Assembly (NCBI GenBank): GCA_018402205.1
Contig: JAGYIX010000003.1
Coordinates: 372,001 to 436,000, forward strand
Source: Flavobacteriaceae bacterium
Lineage (GTDB): Bacteria > Bacteroidota > Bacteroidia > Flavobacteriales > Flavobacteriaceae
DNA length: 64,000 bases
Reading direction: 5' to 3'
The notes under the pieces: generated by a model
Database searches by the model: none
The model's input: only the letters and a program-made list of their open reading frames with translations
What the model was told of the DNA's origin: nothing
Made by a program: the position numbers and the translations under genes
Shown: in pieces, positions 36,941-49,283 of the stretch
Numbering within the stretch: the first letter of the stretch is position 1
Layout: each line of letters starts with the position of its first letter

Positions 36941-38533
36941 ATGTCATTTACCGAAGAAATAAACAAACGAAGAACGTTTGGCATCATATCTCACCCGGAT
37001 GCCGGAAAGACTACCCTTACCGAGAAATTATTGCTTTATGGAGGGGCCATACAAGAGGCCGGTGCTGTTAAGAATAATAAGATCAAAAAATCAGCGACCA
37101 GCGATTTCATGGAAATTGAGCGGCAGCGGGGTATATCGGTGGCTACTTCAGTACTTGCGTTCAAGTACAACGATACCAAAATCAACATCTTAGATACACC
37201 AGGCCATAAAGACTTTGCCGAAGATACCTTTAGAACGCTCACTGCCGTAGATAGCGTTATTGTGGTCATTGATGTGGCTAAAGGGGTTGAAGAGCAAACC
37301 GAAAAATTGGTTGAAGTATGCCGCATGCGCAGTATACCAATGATTATCTTCATCAATAAAATGGATCGCGAAGGTAAAGACGCCTTTGATCTGCTTGATG
37401 AAATAGAGCAAAAATTGAATCTTAAGGTTACCCCTCTGAGTTTTCCTATCGGAATGGGCTACGACTTTAAAGGTATATACAATCTATTTGAACAAAATAT
37501 TAATTTATTTACGGCTCAAAGCAAGCAATACAAAGGAGATACCATTGCAATAACCCATGTTTCTGACCCTAAATTAGACAGCTTGATCGGAAAACAATCC
37601 GCCGATACGCTAAGAGAAAATTTAGAACTGGTAGAGGGAGTGTATCCACCCTTTTCAAGAGAGGCTTACCTAAAAGGCGAGTTACAGCCGGTGTTCTTCG
37701 GATCGGCATTAACTAACTTCGGAGTCAGAGAGTTGCTCGACTGCTTTATAACTATCGCTCCCTCTCCCAGGCCTAAAAAGGCCGATGAAAGAGAGGTCAA
37801 CCCTACGGAGAAAGAATTCAGCGGATTCGTTTTTAAAATCCATGCCAATATGGATCCAAAACATAGAGATCGCCTCGCTTTTGTTAAAATTGTTTCTGGC
37901 ACTTTCGAGCGCAATACACCTTACCTGCACGTGCGACTTCAGAAAAAATTGAAATTTTCTAGTCCGAATGCCTTCTTTGCAGAGAAAAAAGAAATTGTAG
38001 ACGTTTCTTATCCCGGAGATATTGTTGGGCTACACGACACGGGTAATTTCAAGATCGGAGACACCCTGACCTCGGGAGAGAATTTGCATTACAGAGGCAT
38101 TCCTAATTTTTCTCCTGAGCACTTCAGGTACATTAATAACGCCGATCCGATGAAGGCCAAGCAACTCTTCAAAGGAATTGATCAGCTTATGGATGAAGGA
38201 GTCGCGCAATTATTTACTCTAGAACTGAACGGAAGAAAAATCATAGGAACCGTTGGAGCACTGCAGTACGAGGTTATTCAATACCGCCTAGAACACGAAT
38301 ATGGCGCCAAATGTTCTTATGAAAATTTTGCTGCCTACAAGGCCTGTTGGATAGATGAGTCTAAGTCTAAACCCGATGAGCTCAAAGAATTTAAACGTGT
38401 AAAACAAAAGTTCTTAGCAAAAGACAAGTCAGACCAACTCGTGTTCTTGGCTGATTCTCAGTTTTCACTACAAATGGCACAACAAAAATACCCTTCGGTA
38501 CAGTTTAGGTTTACCTCAGAGCTTGTAGAATAG
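36941..38533 (+). CDS. prfC: Peptide chain release factor 3
   Basis: A translational GTPase of 530 residues that recycles class I release factors after termination. G1 is SHPDAGKTTL, the switch region carries RQRGISVATS, G3 is DTPGHKDFAED and G4 is NKMDREG. The domain II and III sequences continue to a normal C-terminus. It is flanked by minus-strand genes and preceded by its own candidate promoter. Confidence 0.96.
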   Translation: MSFTEEINKRRTFGIISHPDAGKTTLTEKLLLYGGAIQEAGAVKNNKIKKSATSDFMEIERQRGISVATSVLAFKYNDTKINILDTPGHKDFAEDTFRTLTAVDSVIVVIDVAKGVEEQTEKLVEVCRMRSIPMIIFINKMDREGKDAFDLLDEIEQKLNLKVTPLSFPIGMGYDFKGIYNLFEQNINLFTAQSKQYKGDTIAITHVSDPKLDSLIGKQSADTLRENLELVEGVYPPFSREAYLKGELQPVFFGSALTNFGVRELLDCFITIAPSPRPKKADEREVNPTEKEFSGFVFKIHANMDPKHRDRLAFVKIVSGTFERNTPYLHVRLQKKLKFSSPNAFFAEKKEIVDVSYPGDIVGLHDTGNFKIGDTLTSGENLHYRGIPNFSPEHFRYINNADPMKAKQLFKGIDQLMDEGVAQLFTLELNGRKIIGTVGALQYEVIQYRLEHEYGAKCSYENFAAYKACWIDESKSKPDELKEFKRVKQKFLAKDKSDQLVFLADSQFSLQMAQQKYPSVQFRFTSELVE

Positions 38534-38535
38534 CC

Positions 38536-38838
38536 TCAGGCTTCTCCAACAGGGCCAAAATTGATTGGTAAATTTTGGGGATGTTGTTCTTTAATCGTTC
38601 CGTGATTCTTTTCAAATCCTGCAATATTCTCTTCGAGTGCCTTAACAAAGCGTTTAGCATGTTCAGGAGTAAGCACAATCCGGCTCTTCACTCGAGCCTT
38701 AGGGGTGCCCGGCATAACACTAATAAAATCGATCACAAATTCAGAGGCCGAGTGATTGATAACCGCTAAGTTCGAGTACACTCCCTCAGCGGTTTTCTCA
38801 TCAATCTCAATATTTAACGATTGCTCTTTGGCGTCCAT
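38536..38838 (-). CDS. DUF3467-family protein
   Basis: A 100-residue soluble protein (IEIDEKTAEGVYSNLAVINH, then SEFVIDFISVMPGTPKARVK and SRIVLTPEHAKRFVKALEEN), the hallmark pattern of DUF3467. It directly follows rpoC (gap 16 nt) and may be co-transcribed with the rpo operon, as is common in Bacteroidota. Function unknown. Confidence 0.9.
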   Translation of the reverse strand: MDAKEQSLNIEIDEKTAEGVYSNLAVINHSASEFVIDFISVMPGTPKARVKSRIVLTPEHAKRFVKALEENIAGFEKNHGTIKEQHPQNLPINFGPVGEA

Positions 38839-38854
38839 CCTTTGGTTTTATGCG

Positions 38855-41800
38855 TTACGCCTTAAGCGCTTCTTCATCCACAAAAGTAGGCACATTAGCC
38901 TCGTACTCATCTTTAGAACCAACGATGATATGATCGTACTCACGAAGACCTGTACCCGCTGGAATCCTGTGTCCTACAATCACGTTCTCTTTAAGCCCTT
39001 CAAGTGTATCTACCTTACCACTAACCGCTGCTTCGTTGAGCACCTTAGTAGTCTCTTGGAAAGATGCTGCAGAAATAAACGATTTAGTTTGTAGAGAAGC
39101 ACGTGTGATTCCCTGCAGAATAGGTGTAGCCGTAGCAGCAACCGCATCGCGCCCAGAAACAAGGGTTTTGTCTTGACGCTTAAGCAATGAGTTTTCATCA
39201 CGGAAATGACGCGCCGAAATTATCTGACCAGGTTTTAATGCTTCAGAATCTCCTGCATCTTCAACTACTTTCATTCCAAAAATCGCATCGTTCTCTCTGA
39301 CAAAATCGTCTTTGTGAACAAGCTGATCTTCTAGGAACAAAGTATCACCTGCATCTTTAATTTGAACTTTTCGCATCATCTGACGCACAACAACTTCAAA
39401 GTGTTTATCATTAATTTTCACGCCCTGAAGTCGATACACTTCTTGAATTTCGTTCACCAGGTATTGCTGAACGGCAGAAGGCCCTTTGATCGACAAGATG
39501 TCGTCAGGTGTTATTGAGCCATCAGAAAGAGGCATACCCGCTTTTACGTAATCGTTTTCTTGAACAAGAATTTGATTTGATAGTTTCACAAGGTATTTAC
39601 GAGAATCACCGAGTTTAGACTCGACAATAATCTCTCTGTTTCCGCGCTTAATCTTTCCGAAAGAAACGACACCGTCAATTTCCGAAACAATCGCCGGATT
39701 CGAAGGGTTACGTGCTTCAAAGAGCTCAGTTACTCTTGGAAGCCCCCCAGTAATATCGCCGGCTTTAGCTGATTTTCTTGGAATCTTAACGAGTACTTTT
39801 CCTTCTCGAATATCATCATTCTCGTTGACCATAAGGTGTGAACCAACAGGAAGGTTGTATGAACGCAGTGTGTTTCCCTTTTTATCTTGAATTAACAAAG
39901 TAGGGATCAGTTTTTTATTTCTAGACTCAGAAATTACCTTTTCTTGGAAACCAGTTTGCTCGTCAATTTCCACTTGGTAAGTAACCCCTTGCTCAATGTT
40001 TTCATAGGATACTTTACCGGTAAATTCAGAAATAATTACCCCATTATAGGGATCCCACTGACAAATCACATCTCCTTTTTTGACCTTATCTCCGTTTTTA
40101 ATAAACAGTTGTGATCCATATGGGATGTTATTTATACTCAACACCGCCTTGGTTTTAGGTTCGATAAGTTTCATCTCAGCAGTTCGAGAAATAACAATAT
40201 TAGCTTTTTCTCCATTGCTGTTTTCACCGTCTACTACACGTAAATCTTCGATTTCAGCGATTCCGTCAAACTTGACGGTTAGCGTACTGTCTTCTGATAC
40301 GTTACCGGCAATACCCCCTACGTGAAAGGTTCTCAAGGTAAGCTGAGTTCCGGGTTCTCCGATAGACTGGGCAGCTACTACACCAACGGCTTCCCCTTTT
40401 TGAACGGGTTTATTGTTGGCTAGATTTCTTCCGTAACACTTGCCGCATATTCCTTTAGACGCCTCGCAGGTAAGCGCAGAGCGAACCTCTACACGGTCTA
40501 CGGCAGAGTTCTCTACTCTGATAGCGTCGGCCTCATTAATCTCTTGACCAGCACTTAGCAGTTGATCACCGCTGATAGGGTCGTAGAGATCAACTAAGCT
40601 AACGCGCCCTAATATGCGCTCACCCAATGTCTCAACGATTTCTTCGTTTTTCTTGAGTGCCTCTACTTGGATTCCTCGCAGTGTTCCGCAATCTTCTTGG
40701 TTAACAATCACGTCTTGGGCTACGTCCACTAATCGTCGAGTAAGGTATCCGGCATCAGCAGTTTTCAAAGCCGTATCGGCAAGACCTTTACGCGCGCCGT
40801 GAGTAGAAATAAAGTACTCGAGAATGGAAAGCCCTTCTTTAAAGTTCGAAAGAATGGGGTTCTCAATGATTTCTCCTCCTCCGGCCGTAGATTTCTTTGG
40901 CTTCGCCATTAATCCGCGCATACCGGTTAGCTGACGAATCTGCTCTTTAGATCCACGTGCTCCTGAATCAAGCATCATGAACACCGAGTTAAACCCTTGT
41001 TGGTCTTCACTTATGCGCTTCATGGCCAATTCAGTAAGCATAGCGTTGGTAGAGGTCCAGACGTCAATTACCTGGTTATAGCGCTCGTTGTTGGTGATGA
41101 GACCCATGTTGTAGTTCATCATAATTCCATCGACCTGCTGATTCGCATCATCAATCATTATTGTCTTTTCAGCCGGAATTATAATATCTCCTAAACTGAA
41201 AGACAATCCGCCCTTGAAGGCAAATTCGTAGCCCATCTGCTTCATCTTATCTAAGAATTCCGCTGTACGTGGTACATCAGTGACCGCCAAAATCTGTCCG
41301 ATAATGGTTCGTAATGTTTTCTTGTTAAGCACCTGATTAATAAATCCGGCCTCTTCAGGAACTACGTTATTGAAAAGTACACGCCCTACAGTGGTTTCAA
41401 TAATTTGAGGAACGAGCTCCCCAGCTTCATTGAAATCTTTGACGCGAATTTTAATAATAGCATTCAGATTTACACGCTTCTCATTAAAGGCGATGATTAC
41501 TTCCTCTGCAGAATAAAAAATGAGACCCTCACCAAGCACAGGCTGCTCGGCAGTAGACTTTCTTGCTTTGGTCATATAATAAAGACCCAAAACCATGTCT
41601 TGAGAAGGCACAGTAATTGGCGAACCGTTAGCAGGGTTCAAGATGTTTTGAGAAGCAAGCATTAATACTTGTGCCTCTAAAATAGCCTCTGGACCTAGTG
41701 GTAGGTGCACTGCCATCTGATCTCCATCAAAATCAGCGTTAAATGCGGTACAGGCCAGTGGGTGCAAACGAATTGCTTTACCTTCAATTAATTTCGGTTG

Positions 41801-43159
41801 AAAAGCCTGAATACCTAATCGGTGAAGTGTGGGGGCGCGGTTCAATAAAACCGGATGCCCTTTGATCACATTCTCAAGAATATCCCAAACTACTGGCTCT
41901 TTTTTATCTATAATTTTCTTGGCCGATTTTACGGTTTTTACAATACCTCGCTCTATCAGTTTTCGAATAATAAATGGCTTGTACAATTCTGCCGCCATGT
42001 CTTTAGGAAGACCGCATTCGAATAATTTTAAGTCGGGTCCTACTACGATCACTGAACGTGCAGAATAATCTACACGCTTACCAAGTAAGTTCTGACGAAA
42101 ACGCCCCTGCTTCCCTTTCAGCGAATCTGAAAGAGATTTAAGCGGACGGTTCGATTCTGTTTTAACGGCAGACGCTTTGCGTGTGTTATCAAATAAAGAA
42201 TCTACTGCTTCTTGTAACATACGCTTCTCATTGCGCAGAATAACCTCAGGAGCCTTGATCTCCATCAATCGCTTTAAACGATTGTTGCGGATAATAACGC
42301 GACGGTAGAGGTCATTCAAATCTGAGGTAGCAAAACGACCACCATCTAAAGGCACGAGCGGACGTAACTCTGGCGGAATCACCGGAACGACCTTCATGAT
42401 CATCCATTCAGGAAGATTCTCTCTATTGAGTTGTGCCTCTCTGAATGATTCTACCACCTGAAGACGCTTAAGGGCCTCTGTCTTACGTTGTTTAGAGGTC
42501 TCGGTATTGGCCTTGTGACGCAATTCATACGAAAGCGCTTCAAGATCTAGTCTCGAGAGTAAGTCAATGAGACACTCCGCACCCATTTTAGCAATAAACT
42601 TGTTCGGATCAGTATCATCTAAATACTGGTTTTCTTGTGGAAGCTCATCTAAAATATTTAGATACTCTTCTTCGGTTAAAAAATCAAGCATTTGCAACAC
42701 TTGACCTTCTACCCCTTTAGCTATACCCGGCTGAATTACCACGTATCGCTCGTAATAAATGATCATATCGAGCTTCTTCGAAGGTAGACCTAGCAAATAG
42801 CCTAACTTATTTGGAAGCGATCTGAAATACCAAATATGTGCCACAGGTACCACCAAACTAATATGCCCGACACGGTCTCTTCGCACCTTTTTCTCGGTGA
42901 CTTCAACCCCGCATCGATCACAGACAATACCGCGATAGCGAATACGCTTATACTTTCCACAAGCACACTCGTAGTCCTTAATTGGACCAAAAATGCGTTC
43001 ACAGAACAGTCCGTCTCTCTCGGGTTTATGCGTTCTGTAGTTAATCGTTTCAGGTTTCAATATTTCTCCTCTAGAAGCCCCAAGAATAGATTCAGGAGAG
43101 GCAAGCCCTATAGAGATTTTATTGAACCGCTGTTCTGTAGTTTCGTTTACTTTAGCCAT
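38855..43159 (-). CDS. rpoC: RNA polymerase beta' subunit
   Basis: A 1434-residue catalytic subunit. The N-terminal zinc cysteines are in [20 protein letters not shown], the active-site metal motif [15 protein letters not shown] is near the middle, and the C-terminal zinc site lies in [17 protein letters not shown]. Length and order match Bacteroidota RpoC, including its lineage-specific insertions. It follows rpoB after 36 nt. Numerous long ORFs on the other strand overlapping it are coding shadows. Confidence 0.99.
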   Translation of the reverse strand: MAKVNETTEQRFNKISIGLASPESILGASRGEILKPETINYRTHKPERDGLFCERIFGPIKDYECACGKYKRIRYRGIVCDRCGVEVTEKKVRRDRVGHISLVVPVAHIWYFRSLPNKLGYLLGLPSKKLDMIIYYERYVVIQPGIAKGVEGQVLQMLDFLTEEEYLNILDELPQENQYLDDTDPNKFIAKMGAECLIDLLSRLDLEALSYELRHKANTETSKQRKTEALKRLQVVESFREAQLNRENLPEWMIMKVVPVIPPELRPLVPLDGGRFATSDLNDLYRRVIIRNNRLKRLMEIKAPEVILRNEKRMLQEAVDSLFDNTRKASAVKTESNRPLKSLSDSLKGKQGRFRQNLLGKRVDYSARSVIVVGPDLKLFECGLPKDMAAELYKPFIIRKLIERGIVKTVKSAKKIIDKKEPVVWDILENVIKGHPVLLNRAPTLHRLGIQAFQPKLIEGKAIRLHPLACTAFNADFDGDQMAVHLPLGPEAILEAQVLMLASQNILNPANGSPITVPSQDMVLGLYYMTKARKSTAEQPVLGEGLIFYSAEEVIIAFNEKRVNLNAIIKIRVKDFNEAGELVPQIIETTVGRVLFNNVVPEEAGFINQVLNKKTLRTIIGQILAVTDVPRTAEFLDKMKQMGYEFAFKGGLSFSLGDIIIPAEKTIMIDDANQQVDGIMMNYNMGLITNNERYNQVIDVWTSTNAMLTELAMKRISEDQQGFNSVFMMLDSGARGSKEQIRQLTGMRGLMAKPKKSTAGGGEIIENPILSNFKEGLSILEYFISTHGARKGLADTALKTADAGYLTRRLVDVAQDVIVNQEDCGTLRGIQVEALKKNEEIVETLGERILGRVSLVDLYDPISGDQLLSAGQEINEADAIRVENSAVDRVEVRSALTCEASKGICGKCYGRNLANNKPVQKGEAVGVVAAQSIGEPGTQLTLRTFHVGGIAGNVSEDSTLTVKFDGIAEIEDLRVVDGENSNGEKANIVISRTAEMKLIEPKTKAVLSINNIPYGSQLFIKNGDKVKKGDVICQWDPYNGVIISEFTGKVSYENIEQGVTYQVEIDEQTGFQEKVISESRNKKLIPTLLIQDKKGNTLRSYNLPVGSHLMVNENDDIREGKVLVKIPRKSAKAGDITGGLPRVTELFEARNPSNPAIVSEIDGVVSFGKIKRGNREIIVESKLGDSRKYLVKLSNQILVQENDYVKAGMPLSDGSITPDDILSIKGPSAVQQYLVNEIQEVYRLQGVKINDKHFEVVVRQMMRKVQIKDAGDTLFLEDQLVHKDDFVRENDAIFGMKVVEDAGDSEALKPGQIISARHFRDENSLLKRQDKTLVSGRDAVAATATPILQGITRASLQTKSFISAASFQETTKVLNEAAVSGKVDTLEGLKENVIVGHRIPAGTGLREYDHIIVGSKDEYEANVPTFVDEEALKA

Positions 43160-43195
43160 AGTGTCGTAACGCTTAATAATTTATAAGAGAGCGAA

Positions 43196-46100
43196 TTATT
43201 CTTCAAGTCTAATATCTAGTCCTAATCCTTTCAATTCGTGCATAAGCACATTGAACGATTCAGGTAATCCCGGTTCAGGCATAGTCTCACCCTTAACGAT
43301 AGCCTCATAGGTCTTTGCACGTCCAATAACGTCATCTGACTTAACCGTAAGAATCTCACGTAAGGTAGATGAAGCACCATAGGCTTCAAGAGCCCAAACC
43401 TCCATCTCACCAAAACGCTGACCTCCAAACTGAGCTTTACCTCCGAGGGGCTGTTGCGTAATGAGCGAGTAGGGTCCAATAGAGCGCGCATGCATCTTGT
43501 CGTCAACCATGTGACCCAGTTTAAGCATATAGATTATCCCAACAGTTGCGGGCTGATCAAAACGCTCACCAGTGCCTCCATCGTAGAGATAGGTGTGACC
43601 AAACTTAGGAACTCCAGCCTTTTCGGTTAGCTCGTTGATCTGATCAATAGAAGCTCCGTCGAAAATTGGGGTAGCGTATTTCTGATTGAGCTTTGCTCCA
43701 GCCCATCCAAGAACCGTCTCGTAAATTTGACCGATGTTCATGCGCGAAGGAACCCCTAGTGGGTTCAACACTATGTCTACCGGTGTACCGTCCTCTAAGA
43801 AAGGCATGTCTTCGTCTCTTACGATTCGAGAAACAATACCCTTGTTTCCGTGGCGCCCTGCCATCTTATCCCCTACTTTGAGCTTGCGCTTTTTGGCGAT
43901 ATAGACTTTGGCCAACTTCATGATTCCCGATGGAAGCTCATCCCCCACTGAAATCGTGAACTTATCGCGACGCAGATTACCTTGAAGGTCATTCAATTTA
44001 ATCTTATAATTATGCAAAACGTCAGCGATGAGTGTATTGGTTTCATCATCTACTGTCCAGCTTCCGCCGACTAAATGTGCAAAATCATCAACGGCATGAA
44101 GCATTTTCAAGCTGTACTTCTTACCCTTTGGCAACACCTCTTCTCCAAGGTCGTTCAACACTCCTTGAGATGTTTTTCCGTTGACAACGGCGAAAAGTTT
44201 ATCTACCAAACGGTCTTTAAGCTGCTGAAACTTCACCTCATATTCGAGCTCTAAGGCCTGAATGGCCTCCTTCTCTTCGGAGCGCTTGCGCTTGTCTTTA
44301 ATAGAGCGGGCAAACAACTTTTTGTCGATAACCACCCCTCTAAGTGAAGGCGAAGCCTTTAAGGAAGCGTCTTTGACGTCTCCGGCCTTATCTCCAAAAA
44401 TGGCGCGAAGCAGCTTCTCTTCTGGAGTCGGATCAGACTCTCCTTTCGGTGTAATCTTACCTATCAGAATGTCTCCAGGTTTAACCTCGGCCCCAATGCG
44501 AATCATTCCGTTTTCATCAAGGTCTTTAGTCGCCTCTTCTGAAACATTAGGAATGTCATTGGTGAGTTCCTCTGCTCCTAACTTGGTGTCTCGCACTTCA
44601 AGTGAATATTCATCAACGTGAATAGAGGTAAAAATATCCTCTCGAACCACGCGCTCAGAAATCACGATTGCATCCTCAAAGTTATACCCTTTCCAAGGCA
44701 TGAAGGCTACCTTCATATTTCGTCCAAGGGCCAATTCGCCTTTTTCGGTGGCATAGCCCTCGCACAACACCTGTCCTTTAGACACTTTGTCTCCTTTAGA
44801 GACAATAGGCTTAAGGTTAATGGCTGATCCTTGATTCGTTTTTCTAAACTTAATCAATCTATACTCTTTATACTCGTCTTCAAAGCTGATCAGCTTTTCT
44901 TGCTCAGTCATGTCGTACTTTATGACAATGCGCTCTGCATCAACATATTCTACGACACCGTTGCTTTCAGCATTGATGAGTACCCGTGAATCTTTGGCAA
45001 CCTGTCGCTCTAAGCCTGTTCCTACAATAGGCGCTTCTGGACGCAATAATGGAACGGCCTGACGCATCATGTTTGATCCCATTAGTGCGCGGTTAGCATC
45101 ATCGTGTTCCAAGAAAGGAATAAGTGAGGCAGAAATGGAAGCAATTTGATTAGGAGCTACGTCGGTGTAATGGATCTCTTCTGGAGAAACTACTGGAAAG
45201 TCTCCTTCTAATCGAGCAATCACTTTGTCTGCATCAATAGTACCGTCAGCAGAAAGTGGAATATTGGCTTGTGCAATCTTCATACCTTCTTCTTCTTCTG
45301 CACTTAAAAATACATGCCCAGAGAGATCTACTTTACCATTAGAAACTTTGCGGTAAGGGGTCTCCAAGAATCCCATGGCATTAACCTTGGCAAATACAGA
45401 AAGGGAAGAAATAAGACCAATATTTGGACCTTCTGGGGTCTCAATAGGGCATAATCTTCCATAATGCGTATAGTGAACGTCTCGAACCTCGAATCCTGCG
45501 CGTTCACGCGATAGACCACCTGGCCCAAGGGCAGACAGTCTTCGTTTATGCGTAATCTCAGCAAGCGGATTGGTTTGATCCATAAACTGAGAAAGCTGAT
45601 TGGTTCCAAAGAACGAATTGATAACCGAAGAAAGTGTCTTGGCATTTATCAAATCGATAGGCGTAAACACCTCGTTATCTCTAACATTCATGCGCTCTCT
45701 TATGGTTCTTGCCATACGTGCAAGTCCTACGCCGAACTGCTGAGACAATTGCTCACCAACCGTGCGGATGCGTCGATTTGAAAGGTGATCAATATCATCG
45801 ATCTCAGCCTTTGAATTGATCAACTCGATCAGGTGTTTGATAATGGTAATGATATCTTCTTTGGTCAATACCTGATTATCCATTCCGATATCAAGGCCCA
45901 ATTTTTTATTCATTCGGTAACGCCCTACTTCACCTAGGTTATAGCGTTGATCAGAGAAGAATAACTTGTCGATGATACCTCTAGCGGTTTCTTCGTCAGG
46001 TGGTTCTGCGTTACGCAATTGACGGTAGATATGCTCTACAGCCTCTTTTTCAGAGTTAGTGGGGTCTTTTTGAAGCGTATTGTGAATGATCGCATACTCA

Positions 46101-47005
46101 GATTGCGCATTGTTCTCTTTGTGAAGCAGAATGGTTTTAACATCTGCTTCTACAATTTGATCAAGGTGCTCCTTATCTAGAACAGTATCGCGATCGAGAA
46201 TGATCTCATTGCGCTCTATAGAAACCACTTCGCCTGTGTCTTCATCTACGAAGTCTTCATGCCATGTGTTTAGAACACGAGCCGCAAGCTTGCGACCCTG
46301 TACTTTTTTGAGTCCGGTTTTTGAAACCTTCACCTCTTCAGAGAGATCAAAAATCTCTAAAATATCTTTATCACGCTCATAACCAATAGCTCTAAAAAGA
46401 GTGGTTACCGGCAATTTTTTCTTGCGGTCGATGTACGCATACATCACCCCGTTAATATCCGTTGCGAATTCAATCCATGAACCTTTGAATGGGATAACGC
46501 GAGCAGAATATAATTTGGTGCCGTTCGCATGAATAGATTGACCGAAGAATACCCCTGGAGAACGGTGAAGTTGAGAAACAATAACGCGTTCGGCGCCATT
46601 AATTACAAAAGTGCCTGAAGGGGTCATGTAAGGAATGGTTCCCAGGTAAACGTCTTGAACTATGGTCTCGAAGTCTTCGTGTTCAGGATCGGTACAATAG
46701 AGTTTGAGGCGCGCTTTTAATGGAACGCTATAGGTTAACCCTCGCTCGATGCACTCCTGAATATTGTAGCGCGGAGGATCGACAAAATAATCCAAAAACT
46801 CAAGCACAAACTGATTGCGTGTGTCGGTGATTGGAAAATTCTCCATGAAGGTGTTAAATAAGCCTTCGTTCTCGCGTGCATCCGATTTGGTCTCTAACTG
46901 AAAAAAGTCTTGAAATGACTTGATTTGAATATCCAAAAAGTCAGGATATTCTGGAATACTAGTAGCGGATGCAAAATTTACTCTCTCGGTCTGATTCGAC
47001 AACAT
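43196..47005 (-). CDS. rpoB: RNA polymerase beta subunit
   Basis: A 1269-residue catalytic subunit. The rifampicin-binding region reads [20 protein letters not shown], with no obvious resistance substitution at the usual positions (D, H, R and S are present). The [10 protein letters not shown] and [12 protein letters not shown] blocks are intact. It is separated from rplL by a 96-nt gap containing a strong hairpin. Confidence 0.99.
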   Translation of the reverse strand: MLSNQTERVNFASATSIPEYPDFLDIQIKSFQDFFQLETKSDARENEGLFNTFMENFPITDTRNQFVLEFLDYFVDPPRYNIQECIERGLTYSVPLKARLKLYCTDPEHEDFETIVQDVYLGTIPYMTPSGTFVINGAERVIVSQLHRSPGVFFGQSIHANGTKLYSARVIPFKGSWIEFATDINGVMYAYIDRKKKLPVTTLFRAIGYERDKDILEIFDLSEEVKVSKTGLKKVQGRKLAARVLNTWHEDFVDEDTGEVVSIERNEIILDRDTVLDKEHLDQIVEADVKTILLHKENNAQSEYAIIHNTLQKDPTNSEKEAVEHIYRQLRNAEPPDEETARGIIDKLFFSDQRYNLGEVGRYRMNKKLGLDIGMDNQVLTKEDIITIIKHLIELINSKAEIDDIDHLSNRRIRTVGEQLSQQFGVGLARMARTIRERMNVRDNEVFTPIDLINAKTLSSVINSFFGTNQLSQFMDQTNPLAEITHKRRLSALGPGGLSRERAGFEVRDVHYTHYGRLCPIETPEGPNIGLISSLSVFAKVNAMGFLETPYRKVSNGKVDLSGHVFLSAEEEEGMKIAQANIPLSADGTIDADKVIARLEGDFPVVSPEEIHYTDVAPNQIASISASLIPFLEHDDANRALMGSNMMRQAVPLLRPEAPIVGTGLERQVAKDSRVLINAESNGVVEYVDAERIVIKYDMTEQEKLISFEDEYKEYRLIKFRKTNQGSAINLKPIVSKGDKVSKGQVLCEGYATEKGELALGRNMKVAFMPWKGYNFEDAIVISERVVREDIFTSIHVDEYSLEVRDTKLGAEELTNDIPNVSEEATKDLDENGMIRIGAEVKPGDILIGKITPKGESDPTPEEKLLRAIFGDKAGDVKDASLKASPSLRGVVIDKKLFARSIKDKRKRSEEKEAIQALELEYEVKFQQLKDRLVDKLFAVVNGKTSQGVLNDLGEEVLPKGKKYSLKMLHAVDDFAHLVGGSWTVDDETNTLIADVLHNYKIKLNDLQGNLRRDKFTISVGDELPSGIMKLAKVYIAKKRKLKVGDKMAGRHGNKGIVSRIVRDEDMPFLEDGTPVDIVLNPLGVPSRMNIGQIYETVLGWAGAKLNQKYATPIFDGASIDQINELTEKAGVPKFGHTYLYDGGTGERFDQPATVGIIYMLKLGHMVDDKMHARSIGPYSLITQQPLGGKAQFGGQRFGEMEVWALEAYGASSTLREILTVKSDDVIGRAKTYEAIVKGETMPEPGLPESFNVLMHELKGLGLDIRLEE

Positions 47006-47041
47006 GGAACGGACAGTTTATAAAGTGAATAAAAACAGGTG

Positions 47042-47075
47042 AAGGCCTTACCAATATTAGCATTGGAAAGGCCTT
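47042..47075 (-). promoter_or_regulatory. Hairpin in the rplL-rpoB intergenic transcript (possible attenuator or processing site)
   Basis: AAGGCCTT (47042-47049 and 47068-47075) pairs, as does CCAAT (47051-47055) with ATTGG (47062-47066), around a 6-nt loop with one A/A mismatch. After it on the minus strand there is only a delayed short T run. In other bacteria this intergenic region holds an attenuator or an RNase III cleavage site that sets the ribosomal-protein to RNA-polymerase ratio. The role here is inferred. Confidence 0.65.
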
Positions 47076-47101
47076 TACCCTAAGTAGTTAGAACAGTAGA
47101 A

Positions 47102-47482
47102 TTACTTAAGCTCAACTTCAGCACCAGCCTCTTCTAAAGAGTTTTTGATACCTTCTGCTTCGTCTTTAGAGACTCCTTCTTTTACCGCTTTAGGAGCGCT
47201 ATCTACGATTTCTTTAGCCTCTTTAAGTCCGAGACCTGTTAGTTCTTTAACTAGTTTTACTACAGCTAGTTTGCTAGCTCCAGCTGCTTTGAGAATTACA
47301 TCAAATTCTGTTTTCTCTTCAGCTACAGCTCCTTCAGAAGCACCAGCACCACCAGCCGCTACAGCAACAGCTGCTGCCGCAGGCTCGATACCGTATTCGT
47401 CTTTAAGAATAGTAGCTAATTCATTCACCTCTTTTACGGTGAGGCTAACTAGTTGTTCTGCAAAATCTTTTAAATCTGCCAT
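47102..47482 (-). CDS. rplL: Ribosomal protein L7/L12
   Basis: A 126-residue stalk protein: N-terminal dimerisation helix region ([20 protein letters not shown]), Ala/Gly-rich hinge ([19 protein letters not shown]), and C-terminal domain with [20 protein letters not shown]. Length and composition are typical. Confidence 0.98.
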   Translation of the reverse strand: MADLKDFAEQLVSLTVKEVNELATILKDEYGIEPAAAAVAVAAGGAGASEGAVAEEKTEFDVILKAAGASKLAVVKLVKELTGLGLKEAKEIVDSAPKAVKEGVSKDEAEGIKNSLEEAGAEVELK

Positions 47483-47533
47483 TTTCTATCGTTTTAATAA
47501 AGTTTAAAATATTGAGTATTGAGTGCGTACAAA

Positions 47534-48049
47534 TTAACGTTCAGACAAGGTTTTTACAATGCCAGCCAACTTACCTCCGCCTGATTTTAGTCCAGAGATA
47601 ACATTCTTGGCAGGCGATTGAAGCAGCGCAATAAGTTCTGCAATCACCTCGTCTTTAGATTTGATACTTACAAGAGCGTCTAAGTAGTTATCTCCTATAT
47701 AGACAGACTCTTCTACAAATGCTCCCTTCAGTACCGGTTTACTCGAATTCTTTCTAAAGTTTTTGATCAGTTTTGCAGGTGCATTTCCGGTTTGAGCGAT
47801 CATAATCGATGTCTCTCCCTTCAATACACTAGACAAATCACCAAAATCTCTATCTGAATCCTCCATTGCCTTCTCAAGCAAGGTGTTTTTAACCACCGAA
47901 AGACTTATGTCTGCTTTGAAACAGGCTCGTCTTAGATCGGCAGTAGCTCTTGCATTTAATCCGGAGATATCTGCAAGATAGATCGTTGAGTTCGACGCAA
48001 GGGTATCCTTCAACTGCTCTATTACTTGTGCTTTTTCTTCTCTAGTCAT
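47534..48049 (-). CDS. rplJ: Ribosomal protein L10
   Basis: A 171-residue stalk-base protein that carries L7/L12 dimers. It begins MTREEKAQVIEQLKDTLAS and has the KNTLLEKAMEDSD and ISIKSKDEVIAELIALLQSP features. In many bacteria L10-L12 represses its own operon through the mRNA leader; the gap to rplA here is only 22 nt, with no evident leader structure. Confidence 0.97.
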   Translation of the reverse strand: MTREEKAQVIEQLKDTLASNSTIYLADISGLNARATADLRRACFKADISLSVVKNTLLEKAMEDSDRDFGDLSSVLKGETSIMIAQTGNAPAKLIKNFRKNSSKPVLKGAFVEESVYIGDNYLDALVSIKSKDEVIAELIALLQSPAKNVISGLKSGGGKLAGIVKTLSER

Positions 48050-48071
48050 ACTGTTGGTTTCTTAAGGTGTG

Positions 48072-48761
48072 TTAAAGCGCCTTTACGTCTAATGGAACAC
48101 TTGGGCTCATGGTTGATGAAAGGTAGATGCTCTTCATATACACCCCTTTAGATGCCGCAGGTTTTATGCGATTCAATGTATCGATAATCTCCTTGGCATT
48201 TCCTTCAATCTTTTCAGCTTCAAAAGAAACTTTGCCAATGGCGGCATGTACAATACCTGCCTTATCTACCTTGAAATCAATTTTACCCGCCTTAACTTCT
48301 GAAACCGCCTTAGCGATATCCATAGTTACCGTTCCTGTTTTGGGGTTAGGCATCAAGCCTCTTGGGCCGAGTACACGACCTAAAGGTCCTAATTTACCCA
48401 TAACACTAGGCATAGTAATAATCACGTCAACGTCTGTCCAACCTGATTTAATCTTGTCTAGATATTCGTCAAGTCCGACGTAATCAGCTCCTGCAGACTT
48501 AGCCTCTTCTTCCTTGTCAGGAGTTACTAAGGCCAAGACACGTACATCTTTACCTGTACCATACGGAAGCGTCACCACACCGCGAACCATTTGGTTTGCC
48601 TTGCGTGGATCAACTCCTAAGCGTACAGCGATATCGACTGAAGCATCAAAGTTTACGTTGGTGATTTCTTTTACTAAAGCAGCGGCTTCTCCAAGTGAAT
48701 AGAGCTTGCCCTGATCGACTTTAGCGCGAGCGATTTTCTGTTTTTTCGTCAATTTTGCCAT
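48072..48761 (-). CDS. rplA: Ribosomal protein L1
   Basis: A 229-residue stalk protein that binds 23S rRNA and, in many bacteria, represses the rplK-rplA mRNA. The conserved [18 protein letters not shown] and [16 protein letters not shown] blocks are intact. It follows rplK after 16 nt. Confidence 0.98.
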   Translation of the reverse strand: MAKLTKKQKIARAKVDQGKLYSLGEAAALVKEITNVNFDASVDIAVRLGVDPRKANQMVRGVVTLPYGTGKDVRVLALVTPDKEEEAKSAGADYVGLDEYLDKIKSGWTDVDVIITMPSVMGKLGPLGRVLGPRGLMPNPKTGTVTMDIAKAVSEVKAGKIDFKVDKAGIVHAAIGKVSFEAEKIEGNAKEIIDTLNRIKPAASKGVYMKSIYLSSTMSPSVPLDVKAL

Positions 48762-48777
48762 AACTAAGTCGATTCAA

Positions 48778-49215
48778 TTAAAAAGGTTTTTGTCCTGAAA
48801 TTTTGATTCCCATAGATCGAGCAGTGCCCGCGATCATCATCATTGCAGACTCTACAGTGAACGCATTAAGGTCAACCATTTTGTCTTCTGCAATAGATTT
48901 AATCTGATCCCAGTTTATGCTAGCCACCTTTGATCTGTTGGGTTCTCCAGAACCTTTTTTAATTTTTGCTGCTTCCATGAGCTGAATGGCCGCCGGAGGT
49001 GTTTTTACCACAAAGTCAAACGACTTGTCGGTATATACGTTGATGACTACAGGTAAAACTTTACCTGGTTTATCTTGGGTTCTAGCATTAAACTGCTTAC
49101 AGAACTCCATGATATTGACACCAGCGGCACCTAAGGCGGGTCCAACCGGTGGCGATGGATTCGCAGCACCTCCCCTAACTTGTAGTTTAACTACTTTACC
49201 TATTTCTTTTGCCAT
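48778..49215 (-). CDS. rplK: Ribosomal protein L11
   Basis: A 145-residue GTPase-centre protein: [20 protein letters not shown] near the N-terminus, [15 protein letters not shown] next, and [17 protein letters not shown] in the rRNA-binding C-terminal domain. Confidence 0.98.
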   Translation of the reverse strand: MAKEIGKVVKLQVRGGAANPSPPVGPALGAAGVNIMEFCKQFNARTQDKPGKVLPVVINVYTDKSFDFVVKTPPAAIQLMEAAKIKKGSGEPNRSKVASINWDQIKSIAEDKMVDLNAFTVESAMMMIAGTARSMGIKISGQKPF

Positions 49216-49235
49216 GATTAGTGTTTAAAATTGCC

Positions 49236-49260
49236 GTTACACAATTGGAAGCTGTGCAAC
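49236..49260 (-). promoter_or_regulatory. Small hairpin in the rplK mRNA leader
   Basis: GTTACACA (49236-49243) pairs with TGTGCAAC (49253-49260), one mismatch, 9-nt loop. It lies in the 68-nt gap between nusG and rplK, where an L1-binding autoregulatory site would be expected. Whether it resembles the L1 site cannot be judged by eye. Confidence 0.35.
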
Positions 49261-49283
49261 TAAGCGACTTATAGTTGTAACAT

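Noticed and set aside
38855-47005. Many ORFs of 60-120 codons opposite rpoC and rpoB
   Set aside because: Their composition is that of reverse-complemented conserved coding sequence; none has a start context or domain.
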